A stretch of DNA of 36,235 nt from Porticoccaceae bacterium UBA1989 (GTDB taxonomy: Bacteria > Pseudomonadota > Gammaproteobacteria > Pseudomonadales > Porticoccaceae): assembly GCA_002335945.1 (NCBI GenBank), contig DDDD01000016.1, positions 19,328 through 55,562 of the forward strand. Direction: 5' to 3'. A program made the position numbers and the translations under genes. Shown here piece by piece: positions 23,729 through 32,380 of the stretch; within the stretch, counting starts at the first letter, position 1, and the number at the start of each line of letters is the position of its first letter. Below the pieces are notes generated by a model. The model ran no database searches, was not told where the DNA came from, and worked only from the letters and a program-made list of their open reading frames with translations.

Positions 23729-24253
23729 TTAACTGACATTCAATGTCGGGTCGCTATTTTCATCATCCTCTGCATCGCTGGGGCCATTGGCTGCATCTGG
23801 ATGGTCTTTACTGAGGTCGTTGTCGTCTAAGCCATATTCTTCACTCAGAATACCGCCTGGTACCTTGGGGGCATAATCTCTGGGCGGCTGAATATCTTCG
23901 GCGCTAATGAGAGGGTTGCCGTCGGCATCGAGCATGGACAGTTCAGAACCACCTGCTTTCAGCAGCTGACGTCCAACCTCGGGGCTGGCTAGGCGAATGG
24001 CGCTCGTCGCCAGGTGCTCATGAATATGGCGATAGCTCTGGGCCATGTTGGTGGTCAGATGCGACACGGTGACAAAGTGCTCGGTAACTTCCTGCTGGTA
24101 GCGCTGAAGCTTTTTCTCGCTTATCTCTAGTTGCTTCTCGAGATCCCTTGTGGAGCTACTGCCCCCCTGGGTTTTGCGCGAGTAGAGATGGCCGATAGCG
24201 GCGCCGATTAAAAAGAATGCAGCCCCTACAAGTACCACGGTCAGTGTTGCCAA
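23729..24253 (-). CDS. zapG: YhcB/ZapG family cell-division membrane protein
   Basis: A 174-aa protein with a single N-terminal membrane helix (about 4-22), a coiled-coil region (about 36-60) and the family segment VTEHFVTVSHLTTNMAQSYRHIHEHLATSA, then an acidic disordered tail (ends DDENSDPTLNVS). E. coli YhcB (ZapG) affects cell division, shape and peptidoglycan/phospholipid balance. It is divergent from zapE, the same neighbourhood as in E. coli. Intergenic DNA to zapE (191 bp) contains the palindrome TTGGTTGTAACCAA (24382-24395). Confidence 0.88.
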   Translation of the reverse strand: MATLTVVLVGAAFFLIGAAIGHLYSRKTQGGSSSTRDLEKQLEISEKKLQRYQQEVTEHFVTVSHLTTNMAQSYRHIHEHLATSAIRLASPEVGRQLLKAGGSELSMLDADGNPLISAEDIQPPRDYAPKVPGGILSEEYGLDDNDLSKDHPDAANGPSDAEDDENSDPTLNVS

Positions 24254-24444
24254 CGTTATTTCCCCTGTTATTTAAGTGCTTATTGATTGCTTGTGAACAG
24301 CGACTGCGATCAGCTGCAGTTTTCTATTCAGTGATTACTGATGATTATAACGTAGATTTTAAGTGATGGCGTCCGAGAGTTTTGGTTGTAACCAATTAAT
24401 TTGCTGGTTAAAGTTCGCGCTTATCGACAACCATTTAGAATTGT

Positions 24445-25554
24445 ATGACGACCCCCAAGCAACGTTACCTTAAAGATTTGACTCACGAAGGCTTTGTTGC
24501 AGACAGTGCCCAGGAGGCGGCTGTGGATGCTTTAGAGGGCCTCTATGAGCGGTTGGTGGCCCGTCAGAGCACTACTCAGGCCGGTCTGCTGCGCGGTCTA
24601 GTCAGCAGGTTTTATAAGCCGGAACAGCAGCCTGAAATAGGCCTGTACTTTTGGGGTGGCGTGGGTCGCGGTAAAACCTACCTTATGGATAATTTCTATG
24701 AGAGCCTGCCGTTTGAACGCAAGATGCGTGTGCACTTTCACCGCTTTATGCGCCGCGTTCATCAGGATTTAAAGCTTCTTAAGGGTCAGGCCAATCCTCT
24801 CGAGAAAGTGGCGGACAAAATAGCCGGTGAAACCTGTATTATCTGTTTCGATGAGTTCTTTGTTAGTGATATTACTGACGCTATGATTCTGGGTATGCTC
24901 CTTGAGGCACTGTTTGCCCGAGGTGTGTGTCTGGTGGCAACCTCCAATATTATTCCCAACGATTTGTATTTTAATGGCTTGCAGCGCCAGCGATTTCTGC
25001 CGGCCATTGCACTGCTGAACGAACGCTGTGTTGTGCTAAATGTTGATGGGGGCATTGATCATCGTTTACGCGCCCTCGAACAGGCTGAGTTATATCACTC
25101 ACCCATAGATAAAACGGCCGAGCAGGCGATTAGCGATATCTTCGATCGATTGGTGCCCGTAGAGGGTGAAATAAAACAGGGGGTCGACCTAGAAGTGGAG
25201 GGTCGTCCAATTCCTGTGATCAAGCTGGCCGAGGATATTGTGTGGTTTGAATTCGCCGCAATTTGCGAAGGGCCGCGTAGCCAAAATGACTATATTGATA
25301 TCGCTCGAGAATTTCACGGGGTGCTAATCAGCAATATTCCCATTTTAGGGGGTGTTAACGATGATGCGGCGCGTCGCTTTATTAATTTGGTGGATGAATT
25401 TTACGATCGCAATGTAAAACTCGCCATCACTGCCGCTGAGCCCCTGCCAACGCTGTATTCTGGCGGCCGATTGGGCTTTGAATTTCAGCGTACTCAGAGC
25501 CGACTTTTAGAGATGCAGAGCCATGAATATCTGGCCAGAGCGCATCGGCCGTGA
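24445..25554 (+). CDS. zapE: Cell division ATPase ZapE (AFG1-like)
   Basis: A 369-aa AAA+-type ATPase that associates with the Z-ring in E. coli and is related to mitochondrial AFG1/LACE1. The Walker A is GGVGRGKT (71-78) and the Walker B CIICFDEF (131-138). Sensor and arginine positions follow in VATSNIIPNDLYFNGLQRQRFLPAI. Length is normal. It is divergent from zapG and lies just upstream of rplM-rpsI, as in E. coli. The start is ATG at 24445; no strong ribosome site is visible. Confidence 0.95.
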   Translation: MTTPKQRYLKDLTHEGFVADSAQEAAVDALEGLYERLVARQSTTQAGLLRGLVSRFYKPEQQPEIGLYFWGGVGRGKTYLMDNFYESLPFERKMRVHFHRFMRRVHQDLKLLKGQANPLEKVADKIAGETCIICFDEFFVSDITDAMILGMLLEALFARGVCLVATSNIIPNDLYFNGLQRQRFLPAIALLNERCVVLNVDGGIDHRLRALEQAELYHSPIDKTAEQAISDIFDRLVPVEGEIKQGVDLEVEGRPIPVIKLAEDIVWFEFAAICEGPRSQNDYIDIAREFHGVLISNIPILGGVNDDAARRFINLVDEFYDRNVKLAITAAEPLPTLYSGGRLGFEFQRTQSRLLEMQSHEYLARAHRP

Positions 25555-25582
25555 AAAAGTTAAACTTTACAGTAAAGAGCAC

Positions 25583-25639
25583 TTGCACAACGCCCCAGTG
25601 GTCATTACAATTCGCACCCTTTTTTGGGATCCCCCAAAA
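25583..25639 (+). promoter_or_regulatory. Promoter and leader hairpin of rplM-rpsI
   Basis: TTGCAC (25583-25588) and TACAAT (25606-25611) are 17 bp apart; the -10 fits well and the -35 weakly. In the leader, TTTTGGG (25622-25628) pairs perfectly with CCCAAAA (25633-25639) around a 4-nt loop, 15 bp before the rplM start. Gammaproteobacteria have an L13 leader RNA for autoregulation at this position; this hairpin is a candidate but the fold was not tested. Confidence 0.5.
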
Positions 25640-25654
25640 GCCAGGCAGGATAAG

Positions 25655-26083
25655 ATGAAAACATTTAGCGCTAAAGCAGAAACAGTAGAACGTGATTGGT
25701 ATGTCGTAGACGCAGAGGGTAAAACCTTAGGCCGTTTAGCCGTGGAAATTGCTACCCGTTTGCGCGGTAAGCACAAGCCGGAATACACGCCTCATGTCGA
25801 CACAGGTGATTACATTGTCGTTGTTAACGCCGAGAAGATCGGTGTAACAGGCAATAAAGCCAAAGGTAAAATTTATTATTCCCACACCGGTTACCCAGGT
25901 GGCATTAAAGACATCACTTTTGAAAAGTTGATCGATAAAGCGCCAGAGCGTGTTATCCAGTCAGCAGTAAAAGGAATGTTGCCCCGCGGACCTCTCGGTC
26001 GGGAAATGTTTAGAAAGCTCAAGGTTTATGCCGGTATGGATCATCCCCATACTGCGCAGCAGCCTCAGACACTCGAACTGTAA
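25655..26083 (+). CDS. rplM: 50S ribosomal protein L13
   Basis: 142 aa, beginning MKTFSAKAETVERDWYVVDA and ending QQPQTLEL, both typical. The conserved centre GRLAVEIATRLRGKHKPEYTPHVDTGDYIVVVNAEKI and the block GMLPRGPLGREMFRKLKVYAG are intact. A longer frame starts inside zapE at 25523, but its extra residues are unrelated to L13; the ATG at 25655 has AGGA just upstream. It is followed by rpsI after 12 bp, the universal pair. Confidence 0.98.
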   Translation: MKTFSAKAETVERDWYVVDAEGKTLGRLAVEIATRLRGKHKPEYTPHVDTGDYIVVVNAEKIGVTGNKAKGKIYYSHTGYPGGIKDITFEKLIDKAPERVIQSAVKGMLPRGPLGREMFRKLKVYAGMDHPHTAQQPQTLEL

Positions 26084-26095
26084 GGAACGGCGACC

Positions 26096-26488
26096 ATGGC
26101 AGATACACAATTTTATGGCACTGGACGTCGAAAGACATCAGCAGCCCGCGTTTTCATGAAGTCTGGAAGCGGCAACATCACTATTAACAGTCGTGCTATT
26201 GAAGTTTACTTCGGTAGAGAAGTGGCGCGAATGATCATTCGTCAGCCATTCGAAGTTGTCGATATGGTTGAGAAGTTTGACCTGAACATTACTGTCGCTG
26301 GCGGCGGTAACTTTGGTCAGGCCGGCGCGATTCGCCACGGCATTGCCCGTGCGCTAGTTAGCTATGACGAAAATTTACGTCCATCACTGCGAAAAGCAGG
26401 CTTTTTGACTCGTGATGCACGTCAGGTTGAGCGTAAGAAAGTGGGTCTACACAAAGCGCGTAAGCGTCCACAGTTCTCCAAGCGTTAA
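26096..26488 (+). CDS. rpsI: 30S ribosomal protein S9
   Basis: 130 aa, full length, with the start YGTGRRKTSAARVF, the block GGNFGQAGAIRHGIARAL and the basic C-terminal tail GLHKARKRPQFSKR that reaches the P-site tRNA. AAGGA lies 8 bases before the ATG. It is followed by a strong terminator that ends the ribosomal operon. Confidence 0.98.
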   Translation: MADTQFYGTGRRKTSAARVFMKSGSGNITINSRAIEVYFGREVARMIIRQPFEVVDMVEKFDLNITVAGGGNFGQAGAIRHGIARALVSYDENLRPSLRKAGFLTRDARQVERKKVGLHKARKRPQFSKR

Positions 26489-26504
26489 TCGAAGCATTAA
26501 AAGG

Positions 26505-26535
26505 AAAGCCCGACTGGTTGGTCGGGCTTTTTTTT
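26505..26535 (+). terminator. Intrinsic terminator of rplM-rpsI
   Basis: AAAGCCCGAC (26505-26514) pairs with GTCGGGCTTT (26521-26530) in a perfect 10-bp stem with a 6-nt loop, followed by further Ts to 26535. It lies 17 bp after the rpsI stop. Confidence 0.93.
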
Positions 26536-26591
26536 GTCTTTTTTTTACCTTAAAAATCAAACGTTTAACCTATTTCGCAGCAATGGCGCTA

Positions 26592-26620
26592 TTGCGTAAA
26601 AAAGCGCTTTCCGTTATCCT
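26592..26620 (+). promoter_or_regulatory. Possible promoter of the petA-petBC genes
   Basis: TTGCGT (26592-26597) and TATCCT (26615-26620) are 17 bp apart, about 70 bp before petA and after the rpsI terminator. Both boxes are only moderate matches. Confidence 0.4.
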
Positions 26621-26692
26621 TCAGCGCCTTTTTTATTGACGCGCGAGCCCGCGTGTTTTGTATTCCATTTTTAAAGTTTTAGGGAGAACGTC

Positions 26693-27298
26693 ATGACTAG
26701 TGACGGTGTCAACCATAGTCGCCGCAAATTTTTGCTTGGTGCTACCTCTGTCGTAGGTGGTGCTGGCGTAGTAGGCGCAGCGATACCCTTTGTTTCCTCT
26801 TGGCAGCCCAGTGCAAAAGCGAAAGCTGCTGGTGCTCCAGTTAAAGTAAACATTTCCAAGCTTGAAGTCGGCGCTCGCCTTGTTGTTGAGTGGCGTGGTA
26901 AGCCTGTTTATATCGTTCGTCGGAACGCTGAGTCTCTGGCCATGATTAGCTCAATCGGTGAGGGCGTTCTTGCGGATGCTGACTCTGAAAGTGCAAAGCA
27001 ACCCGGATATGTCGCTGGCGATGCCCGCACATTAGCCGGTAAGGAAGAGTACTTAATTCTGGTTGGACTCTGTACGCACCTCGGTTGCGCACCTATGTAT
27101 CGACCAGATGTTGGCGCTGTAGACCTAGGTGGCGATGCCTGGTTGGGCGGATTCTTCTGTCCCTGTCACGGTTCCAAGTTTGATTTATCAGGTCGTGTTT
27201 TCGCTGGTGTTCCAGCGCCGACCAACCTCGAAGTTCCGCCCCATATGTATGAGTCGGATGACGTTGTGATTATTGGTATAGATTCGGAGGTTGCGTAA
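26693..27298 (+). CDS. petA: Ubiquinol-cytochrome c reductase iron-sulfur subunit (Rieske)
   Basis: Rieske protein of the bc1 complex, carrying electrons from ubiquinol at the Qo site to cytochrome c1. 201 aa with an N-terminal twin-arginine motif SRRKFLLG followed by a membrane anchor (about 13-35), so it is exported folded by Tat and remains anchored. The cluster boxes are CTHLGC and CPCHGS, including the extra cysteines that form the disulfide. The start has AGGGAGAA upstream. The stop TAATG overlaps the cytochrome b start by one base. Confidence 0.97.
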   Translation: MTSDGVNHSRRKFLLGATSVVGGAGVVGAAIPFVSSWQPSAKAKAAGAPVKVNISKLEVGARLVVEWRGKPVYIVRRNAESLAMISSIGEGVLADADSESAKQPGYVAGDARTLAGKEEYLILVGLCTHLGCAPMYRPDVGAVDLGGDAWLGGFFCPCHGSKFDLSGRVFAGVPAPTNLEVPPHMYESDDVVIIGIDSEVA

Positions 27299-29334
27299 TG
27301 AGCAATGAAACAGGTTTTGCCGCATGGCTAGACTCGCGGATGCCAACACTCAAGCGAGAGTGGAACCGGCATATGGCGGAGTACTACGCGCCTAAAAACT
27401 TTAACTTCTGGTACTACTTCGGCGTACTGTCGATGGTGGTTCTAGTTATTCAGCTGATCACGGGTATCTGGTTGCTGATGAGCTATCAAGGTTCTTCAGA
27501 GCAAGCATTCGCATCGGTTGAGTACATCATGCGAGATGTCGATCTCGGCTGGGTTATTCGCTATGCACACAGTACAGGTGCCTCTGCGTTCTTTATGGTG
27601 ATCTATCTCCATATGTTCCGCGGCCTGATGTACGGCTCTTATAAAGCGCCTCGTGAGCTGGTGTGGATCTTTGGTATGACTATCTATGTCGCCCTTATGG
27701 CAGAAGCCTTTCTAGGTTATGTATTGCCTTGGGGTCAGATGTCTTACTGGGGTGCCCAGGTAATTATTAGCCTGTTTGGCGCAATCCCCGTGGTGGGTGA
27801 AGACATAGTGCAGTGGATTCGTGGTGACTACCTGATCTCAGGTATTACGCTGAATCGCTTTATGTCACTCCATGTTGTGGCGCTGCCGATCATCCTGATT
27901 GCCTTGATTGTGATGCACATTATTGCCTTACATGACGTGGGTTCAAACAACCCAGATGGCGTTAGCATTAAGAAGCACCTAGACAAAGACGGTAATCCAA
28001 TTGATGGTATTCCGTTCTTCCCGTACTTTGTGATTCACGACCTGGTGCCCATCGTGGTGTTCCTGTTCGTGTTCTGTGCGATTCTGTTCTTTATGCCAGA
28101 GATGGGTGGTTACTTCCTCGAGTATGCAAACTTCGAAATTGCTAACTCATTGAAGACCCCTGAGCATATTGCACCGGTTTGGTACTTCACGCCTTACTAC
28201 TCAATGTTGAGAGCCGTTCCCGATAAGCTCGGTGGCTTTATCACTATGGCTGCGGCGATTGCGATTCTGTTTGTGCTGCCCTGGTTGGATAGAAGCCCAG
28301 TGCGCTCAATCCGCTACAAGGGAATCGTTAGCCGTATCGCGATTTTGATGTTACCAGCAGTGTTTATTATTCTCGGTTACCTAGGTGTGAAAGCGCCGAC
28401 GCCTGAGCGTACTTTCCTTGCGCAGATCTGTACTGTTCTCTACTTTTGCTACTTTATTGGTATCTTCTTCTGGACCAAAATGGAAAGCACTAAGCCAGAG
28501 CCAGACCGCATCACAATGGATGGCGGCATAGGCTTTTGGAGAACCCTAGGTGCAGTATTGGTAGTAGCGCTTCTGGTTATCTTGCCGATCAAAGCTGTGG
28601 GCGCAGAGAGCGGTAAGTCTTGCGGCACTATTGACTGTGACCCCTTTGAAGCGCAGCTTAGCAATGATGTCTCGCTGCAAAACGGCGCCAAGTTAGCGGT
28701 TAACTTTTGCATGGGTTGCCACTCGTTCAAGTATTCTCGCTGGGAGCGGGTTGCCAATGATATTGGTATCCCCAACCAGATGATGATGGACAACATGGTA
28801 TTTACTGGCCAGAAGATCGGCCAGTTGATGAGTATTGCCATGCCAGCTGATGGCGCTAAGGCATGGTTTGGTGCTACGCCTCCAGACCTGACCCTAGTGG
28901 CAAGAGCCCGTTCACCAGAATGGGTTTATACCTACCTGAAAAACTTCTATGCCGACCCCTCACGTCCACTGGGTGTGAACAATAAAGTCTTTAAAGATGT
29001 GGGCATGCCCCATGCGCTTTTAGACTTACAGGGTCTGCCTGAATGTGTGCCTGGCCCCGTAATGGCGAGCAATGGCGGTATTAAACGTGACCTGATGACC
29101 GGTGCTGATATTCTGGATGATCCCTGTGGTCGTTTCGAAATCAACAAAGCTGGCGCCATGTCTGCGGAAGAATATGATGTTGCGGTTTATGACCTGGTCA
29201 ACTTTTTGACGTACATCGCTGAGCCAATGGCTGAGCAGCGTAAGGAAATCGGCAAGAAGGTTCTGTTGTTTCTGCTACTATTATTGGTACCTACGGTTCT
29301 ATTGAATCGCGAGTACTGGAAAGGTATTCACTAA
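27298..29334 (+). CDS. petB-petC: Fused cytochrome b / cytochrome c1 of the bc1 complex
   Basis: One uninterrupted 678-aa frame encodes both subunits. Residues 1-about 400 are cytochrome b with haem ligands H91/H105 and H192/H207, eight or so membrane segments and a Qo motif PVWY (293-296). Residues about 412-436 form a signal-peptide-like segment (FWRTLGAVLVVALLV then AVGA-ES). Residues about 437-678 are cytochrome c1 with the haem c site CMGCH (471-475) and a C-terminal anchor (about 654-669). Such fusions are known in alphaproteobacteria (fbcH of Bradyrhizobium), where signal peptidase separates the halves. A later internal ATG at 28516 has no ribosome site, so separate translation of c1 is unlikely. 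A sequencing error cannot be excluded from one sequence. Confidence 0.93.
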   Translation: MSNETGFAAWLDSRMPTLKREWNRHMAEYYAPKNFNFWYYFGVLSMVVLVIQLITGIWLLMSYQGSSEQAFASVEYIMRDVDLGWVIRYAHSTGASAFFMVIYLHMFRGLMYGSYKAPRELVWIFGMTIYVALMAEAFLGYVLPWGQMSYWGAQVIISLFGAIPVVGEDIVQWIRGDYLISGITLNRFMSLHVVALPIILIALIVMHIIALHDVGSNNPDGVSIKKHLDKDGNPIDGIPFFPYFVIHDLVPIVVFLFVFCAILFFMPEMGGYFLEYANFEIANSLKTPEHIAPVWYFTPYYSMLRAVPDKLGGFITMAAAIAILFVLPWLDRSPVRSIRYKGIVSRIAILMLPAVFIILGYLGVKAPTPERTFLAQICTVLYFCYFIGIFFWTKMESTKPEPDRITMDGGIGFWRTLGAVLVVALLVILPIKAVGAESGKSCGTIDCDPFEAQLSNDVSLQNGAKLAVNFCMGCHSFKYSRWERVANDIGIPNQMMMDNMVFTGQKIGQLMSIAMPADGAKAWFGATPPDLTLVARARSPEWVYTYLKNFYADPSRPLGVNNKVFKDVGMPHALLDLQGLPECVPGPVMASNGGIKRDLMTGADILDDPCGRFEINKAGAMSAEEYDVAVYDLVNFLTYIAEPMAEQRKEIGKKVLLFLLLLLVPTVLLNREYWKGIH

Positions 29335-29388
29335 TACCTTTTGGTTAGGTTTAGGTTAGAAAATGATAGCCATGAGGTTATCGACAAT

Positions 29389-29411
29389 GGGCAGAACTAT
29401 TCTGCCCTTTT
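29389..29411 (+). terminator. Intrinsic terminator after the bc1 genes
   Basis: GGGCAGAA (29389-29396) pairs with TTCTGCCC (29400-29407) around CTA and is followed by TTTT. It lies 55 bp after the stop and 27 bp before sspA; the short T-run may allow read-through. Confidence 0.75.
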
Positions 29412-29438
29412 AATTACTTCTACAAATGTGAGGTTGTT

Positions 29439-30059
29439 GTGCGACGATCATCGATGACATTGTTTTCTGATCCTACCTGTCAGTATAGCCACAGAGTACG
29501 TATCGTACTTGCGGAAAAAGGCGTTACTGTTGATATCGAAGATATCGAAGCCAACGGCGTAACTGAAGAAATTCTTGAAGCAAACCCCTACGGAACACTG
29601 CCGACTCTGGTCGACCGTGATCTGGCTCTCTATGAATCCAAAGTGGTCATGGAATATCTAGACGAGCGTTTTCCACATCCACCACTGTTACCTGTCTATC
29701 CAGTAGCCCGCGCCCAGAGCCGTCTGTGGATTTACCGTGTTGAACGTGACTGGTGTGGTTTGATTGATGTGATCGTTGCTAGCCCAGACAGTAAAAAAGC
29801 TGAGGCAGCCCGCAAAGAATTCCGCGAGTCACTCATTAGCGTTGCCAGTATCTTTACCGACATGGATTACTTCATGAACGAAGAGTTTACTCTGGTTGAT
29901 TGCTGTTTGGCTCCTATGCTTTGGCGTTTGCCGCAGTTGGGTATTGAGTTGCCGAGCAACCGTCAGGTTAAGCCTCTACTTGATTATATGGATCGTTTGT
30001 TTGCTCGTCCTTCTTTCGAAGAGAGCCTAACTGATCTTGAACGCGAGATTCGCGGCTAA
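29439..30059 (+). CDS. sspA: Stringent starvation protein A
   Basis: RNA polymerase-associated protein with a glutathione S-transferase fold, needed for stationary-phase and acid responses in E. coli. 206 aa: thioredoxin-like N-terminal domain (MTLFSDPTCQYSHRVRIVLAEKG) and helical C-terminal domain. The surface motif DERFPHPPLLPVYPVARA, central to its function, is conserved. GAGG five bases before the GTG at 29439 supports this start; an in-frame ATG lies 15 bp later. It pairs with sspB two bases downstream, as in most gammaproteobacteria. Confidence 0.96.
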   Translation: MRRSSMTLFSDPTCQYSHRVRIVLAEKGVTVDIEDIEANGVTEEILEANPYGTLPTLVDRDLALYESKVVMEYLDERFPHPPLLPVYPVARAQSRLWIYRVERDWCGLIDVIVASPDSKKAEAARKEFRESLISVASIFTDMDYFMNEEFTLVDCCLAPMLWRLPQLGIELPSNRQVKPLLDYMDRLFARPSFEESLTDLEREIRG

Positions 30060-30060
30060 T

Positions 30061-30510
30061 ATGAAGATGCGATCAAATAGGCCCTACCTGTTAAGAGCTT
30101 TCTTTGACTGGATAGTGGACAACGATTGCACCCCTTATATTGTGGTCAATGCACATTATCCTGGTGTAGAAGTACCCCAGGATTTTGTCACCGACGGCCA
30201 GATAGTGCTCAACGTAGCACCCCGTGCCGTCAGTCATTTTGAAATGAATCATGAGTTTGTTCAGCTATCGACTCGATTCAGTGGTATGCCCATAGAAATC
30301 TATTTTCCAGTGGGCGCAGTCATGGGTATCTACACCCAAGAAAACGGTCAGGGTATGGTCTTTGAGCCAGAGACTGACGACGACACGCCGCCTCCCGCAC
30401 CGCCCCGAGGCCCTAAAGCGGTCAAAAACACTTCCGATAAACCCGCGTCAAAGCCGGTCACCGACATAGGTTCTGGCAAGCCAAAACCCTCATTGCGCGT
30501 GGTTAAGTAA
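30061..30510 (+). CDS. sspB: ClpXP protease specificity-enhancing factor SspB
   Basis: Delivers ssrA-tagged proteins to ClpXP. 149 aa. The substrate-binding domain starts RPYLLRAFFDWIVDND and contains DGQIVLNVAPRAV and FEPE. A flexible proline/lysine-rich linker follows, and the extreme C-terminus SLRVVK is the ClpX-docking peptide (LRVVK in E. coli). The frame is open further upstream in sspA, but the ATG at 30061, one base after the sspA stop, fits the family N-terminus. Confidence 0.95.
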   Translation: MKMRSNRPYLLRAFFDWIVDNDCTPYIVVNAHYPGVEVPQDFVTDGQIVLNVAPRAVSHFEMNHEFVQLSTRFSGMPIEIYFPVGAVMGIYTQENGQGMVFEPETDDDTPPPAPPRGPKAVKNTSDKPASKPVTDIGSGKPKPSLRVVK

Positions 30511-30544
30511 GTCCTTTTTCGTTATTTCTAAAATGGAGTTTCCA

Positions 30545-31723
30545 ATGTCACAAGCTATCGCAATTCTTTCCGCAGCTCGCACGCCCATGGGCGGTATGAT
30601 GGGCAGCCTATCTTCGGTACCCGCCACTGAACTTGGTGCTGTTGCCATTCGAGCATCCGTAGAGCGTGCAGGCTTAAACCCCGACCAACTCGACGAAGTG
30701 ATTATGGGCTGTGTGCTCAGTGCCGGCCTAGGCCAGGCACCAGCGCGCCAAGCCGCCCTTGCGGCAGGCATTAGCAAAGCAACGCCCTGCAGCACGGTAA
30801 ATAAAGTCTGTGGTTCCGGAATGATGTCGGTAATGATGGCTGGCAATGCCCTGCGCTCAGGTCAGTCAAAGATTATTGTTGCTGGTGGTATGGAAAGCAT
30901 GAGCAAGGCCCCTTATCTGATTCCTCAGGGACGTCAGGGCTATCGTTTCGGCAGTGCCGAGATGCTCGACCACATGCAGTACGACGGCTTACAGGACGCC
31001 TATCAGGCAGTGCCCATGGGTAACTTTGCTGAGAGCTGTGCCAACAAATATAACTTTAGCCGTGAGCTTCAAGATGCTTACGCTATTGAGTCACTGCGTC
31101 GTGCCAATGCCGCGATTGAACAGGACCTGTTCAGTGCCGAAATTGCCCCGGTAACTATTCGAAGTCGTAAAGGCGAAGTCCTGGTAGATACCGACGAACA
31201 GCCCGGTAATGCCCGACCCGAAAAAATTCCCACCCTGCGTCCAGCCTTTCAAAAAGATGGCACCGTCACCGCGGCTAACGCCAGCTCAATCTCAGACGGT
31301 GCAGCGGCACTCACATTGATGATGGCAGACGAAGCAGAAGCCCAGGGCCTAAAACCGATTGCCTTGATTCATGGCTACGACCAGTCAGCCCAAGAGCCAG
31401 AATGGTTCACAACAGCCCCCGTTAGCGCCATCAATAAAACCCTAGCCCGCGTTGGCTGGACTGTGGATGATGTTGATGTCTGGGAAGTAAATGAAGCCTT
31501 TGCTGTTGTGGCAATGGCAGCGATGAAAGAATTGAATATCGATCATGACAGGCTCAATGTTAATGGCGGTGCCTGTGCCCTGGGTCATCCCATTGGTGCC
31601 AGTGGTTCTAGAATTATTGTGACATTGATTCACGCACTCCAGCAGCGCGGTGGTAAGAAGGGTATTGCCAGCCTCTGTATCGGCGGCGGCGAAGCGACTG
31701 CCATGGCGATTGAGTTACTCTAA
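30545..31723 (+). CDS. Acetyl-CoA C-acetyltransferase (thiolase)
   Basis: A 392-aa thiolase condensing or cleaving acetoacetyl-CoA-type substrates. The acyl-accepting cysteine is in NKVCGSG, the catalytic histidine in GGACALGHPIGASG, and the second cysteine in CIGGGEA; length fits the biosynthetic/degradative acetyl-CoA acetyltransferase group. The ATG at 30545, with GGAG six bases upstream, is preferred to 30533. It lies 34 bp after sspB on the same strand, where Pseudomonas has no thiolase, so it looks like an insertion into the conserved block. Physiological direction (PHB, fatty acid or ketone metabolism) cannot be decided here. Confidence 0.92.
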   Translation: MSQAIAILSAARTPMGGMMGSLSSVPATELGAVAIRASVERAGLNPDQLDEVIMGCVLSAGLGQAPARQAALAAGISKATPCSTVNKVCGSGMMSVMMAGNALRSGQSKIIVAGGMESMSKAPYLIPQGRQGYRFGSAEMLDHMQYDGLQDAYQAVPMGNFAESCANKYNFSRELQDAYAIESLRRANAAIEQDLFSAEIAPVTIRSRKGEVLVDTDEQPGNARPEKIPTLRPAFQKDGTVTAANASSISDGAAALTLMMADEAEAQGLKPIALIHGYDQSAQEPEWFTTAPVSAINKTLARVGWTVDDVDVWEVNEAFAVVAMAAMKELNIDHDRLNVNGGACALGHPIGASGSRIIVTLIHALQQRGGKKGIASLCIGGGEATAMAIELL

Positions 31724-31752
31724 TAAGCTCTCATCGATTAAATAAAGATCAT

Positions 31753-31791
31753 AAAAAACCTCTGATTAATTACATTACTCAGAGGTTTTTT
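31753..31791. terminator. Bidirectional intrinsic terminator between thiolase and dolP
   Basis: A perfect 13-bp stem pairs 31753-31765 with 31779-31791 (AAAAAACCTCTGA / TCAGAGGTTTTTT) around a 13-nt loop. The T-run in one arm and the A-run in the other let it work for both convergent transcripts. Confidence 0.92.
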
Positions 31792-31813
31792 ATGCTCGAT
31801 AGCGAATGGATAT

Positions 31814-32380
31814 TTAGTCGACGTATTCAAACACTTTAACCACTTTGCGAACACCGCTGCTTTCTCGAGCGATATTAGCCGCCGCTTCACCATCAATTTG
31901 GCGAACCTTACCCATAAGATAAACTACGCTATCTTCGGTGACGATCTGGATATCTGAAGCCTTAACCTGCTTATCAAAAGCCATCTTAGTTTTAATTTTG
32001 CCGGTTATCAGAGAGTCATTGGTTCGCGACACAATGGAGCTCTTACCCCGCACCTGTAATTCATTATGTACCTGACGCACCCCATTAAATTCTCGGGCAA
32101 CATCCCCTGCCAGTACTTTCATCGTCGGATTGGGCACCTCGCCAGTCAATAACACGACCGCATTGAACACGTTGACGTTAATATGGGACTTATCTAAAGA
32201 GGGGTCGGCCTTTTTAATATTGACGCCGATATAGGTATCCATCTTGATATCGTTGATATTGGTACCGACACTGGTATCCGTAGGATCTAACTCAATGGGA
32301 CCTTCTGTCACTGAATTCACCACGGTGGTGCAACCTGTCAGTACAAATACTAGTGCCAAAACGGGGGTTAACTGTCGCAT
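31814..32380 (-). CDS. dolP: DolP/YraP-like outer-membrane lipoprotein with two BON domains
   Basis: 188 aa with a signal peptide and lipobox VLTGC (C17). Two BON domains follow, around residues 45-110 and 117-188, each with the pattern NVFNAVVLLTGEV or IVTEDSVVYLMGKV. E. coli DolP localises to the division site and supports outer-membrane integrity. The ATG directly follows the diaA stop, with its ribosome site (GGAGGAGAG) inside the end of diaA, so translation is coupled. The order lpoA-yraN-diaA-dolP is conserved in gammaproteobacteria. Confidence 0.92.
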   Translation of the reverse strand: MRQLTPVLALVFVLTGCTTVVNSVTEGPIELDPTDTSVGTNINDIKMDTYIGVNIKKADPSLDKSHINVNVFNAVVLLTGEVPNPTMKVLAGDVAREFNGVRQVHNELQVRGKSSIVSRTNDSLITGKIKTKMAFDKQVKASDIQIVTEDSVVYLMGKVRQIDGEAAANIARESSGVRKVVKVFEYVD

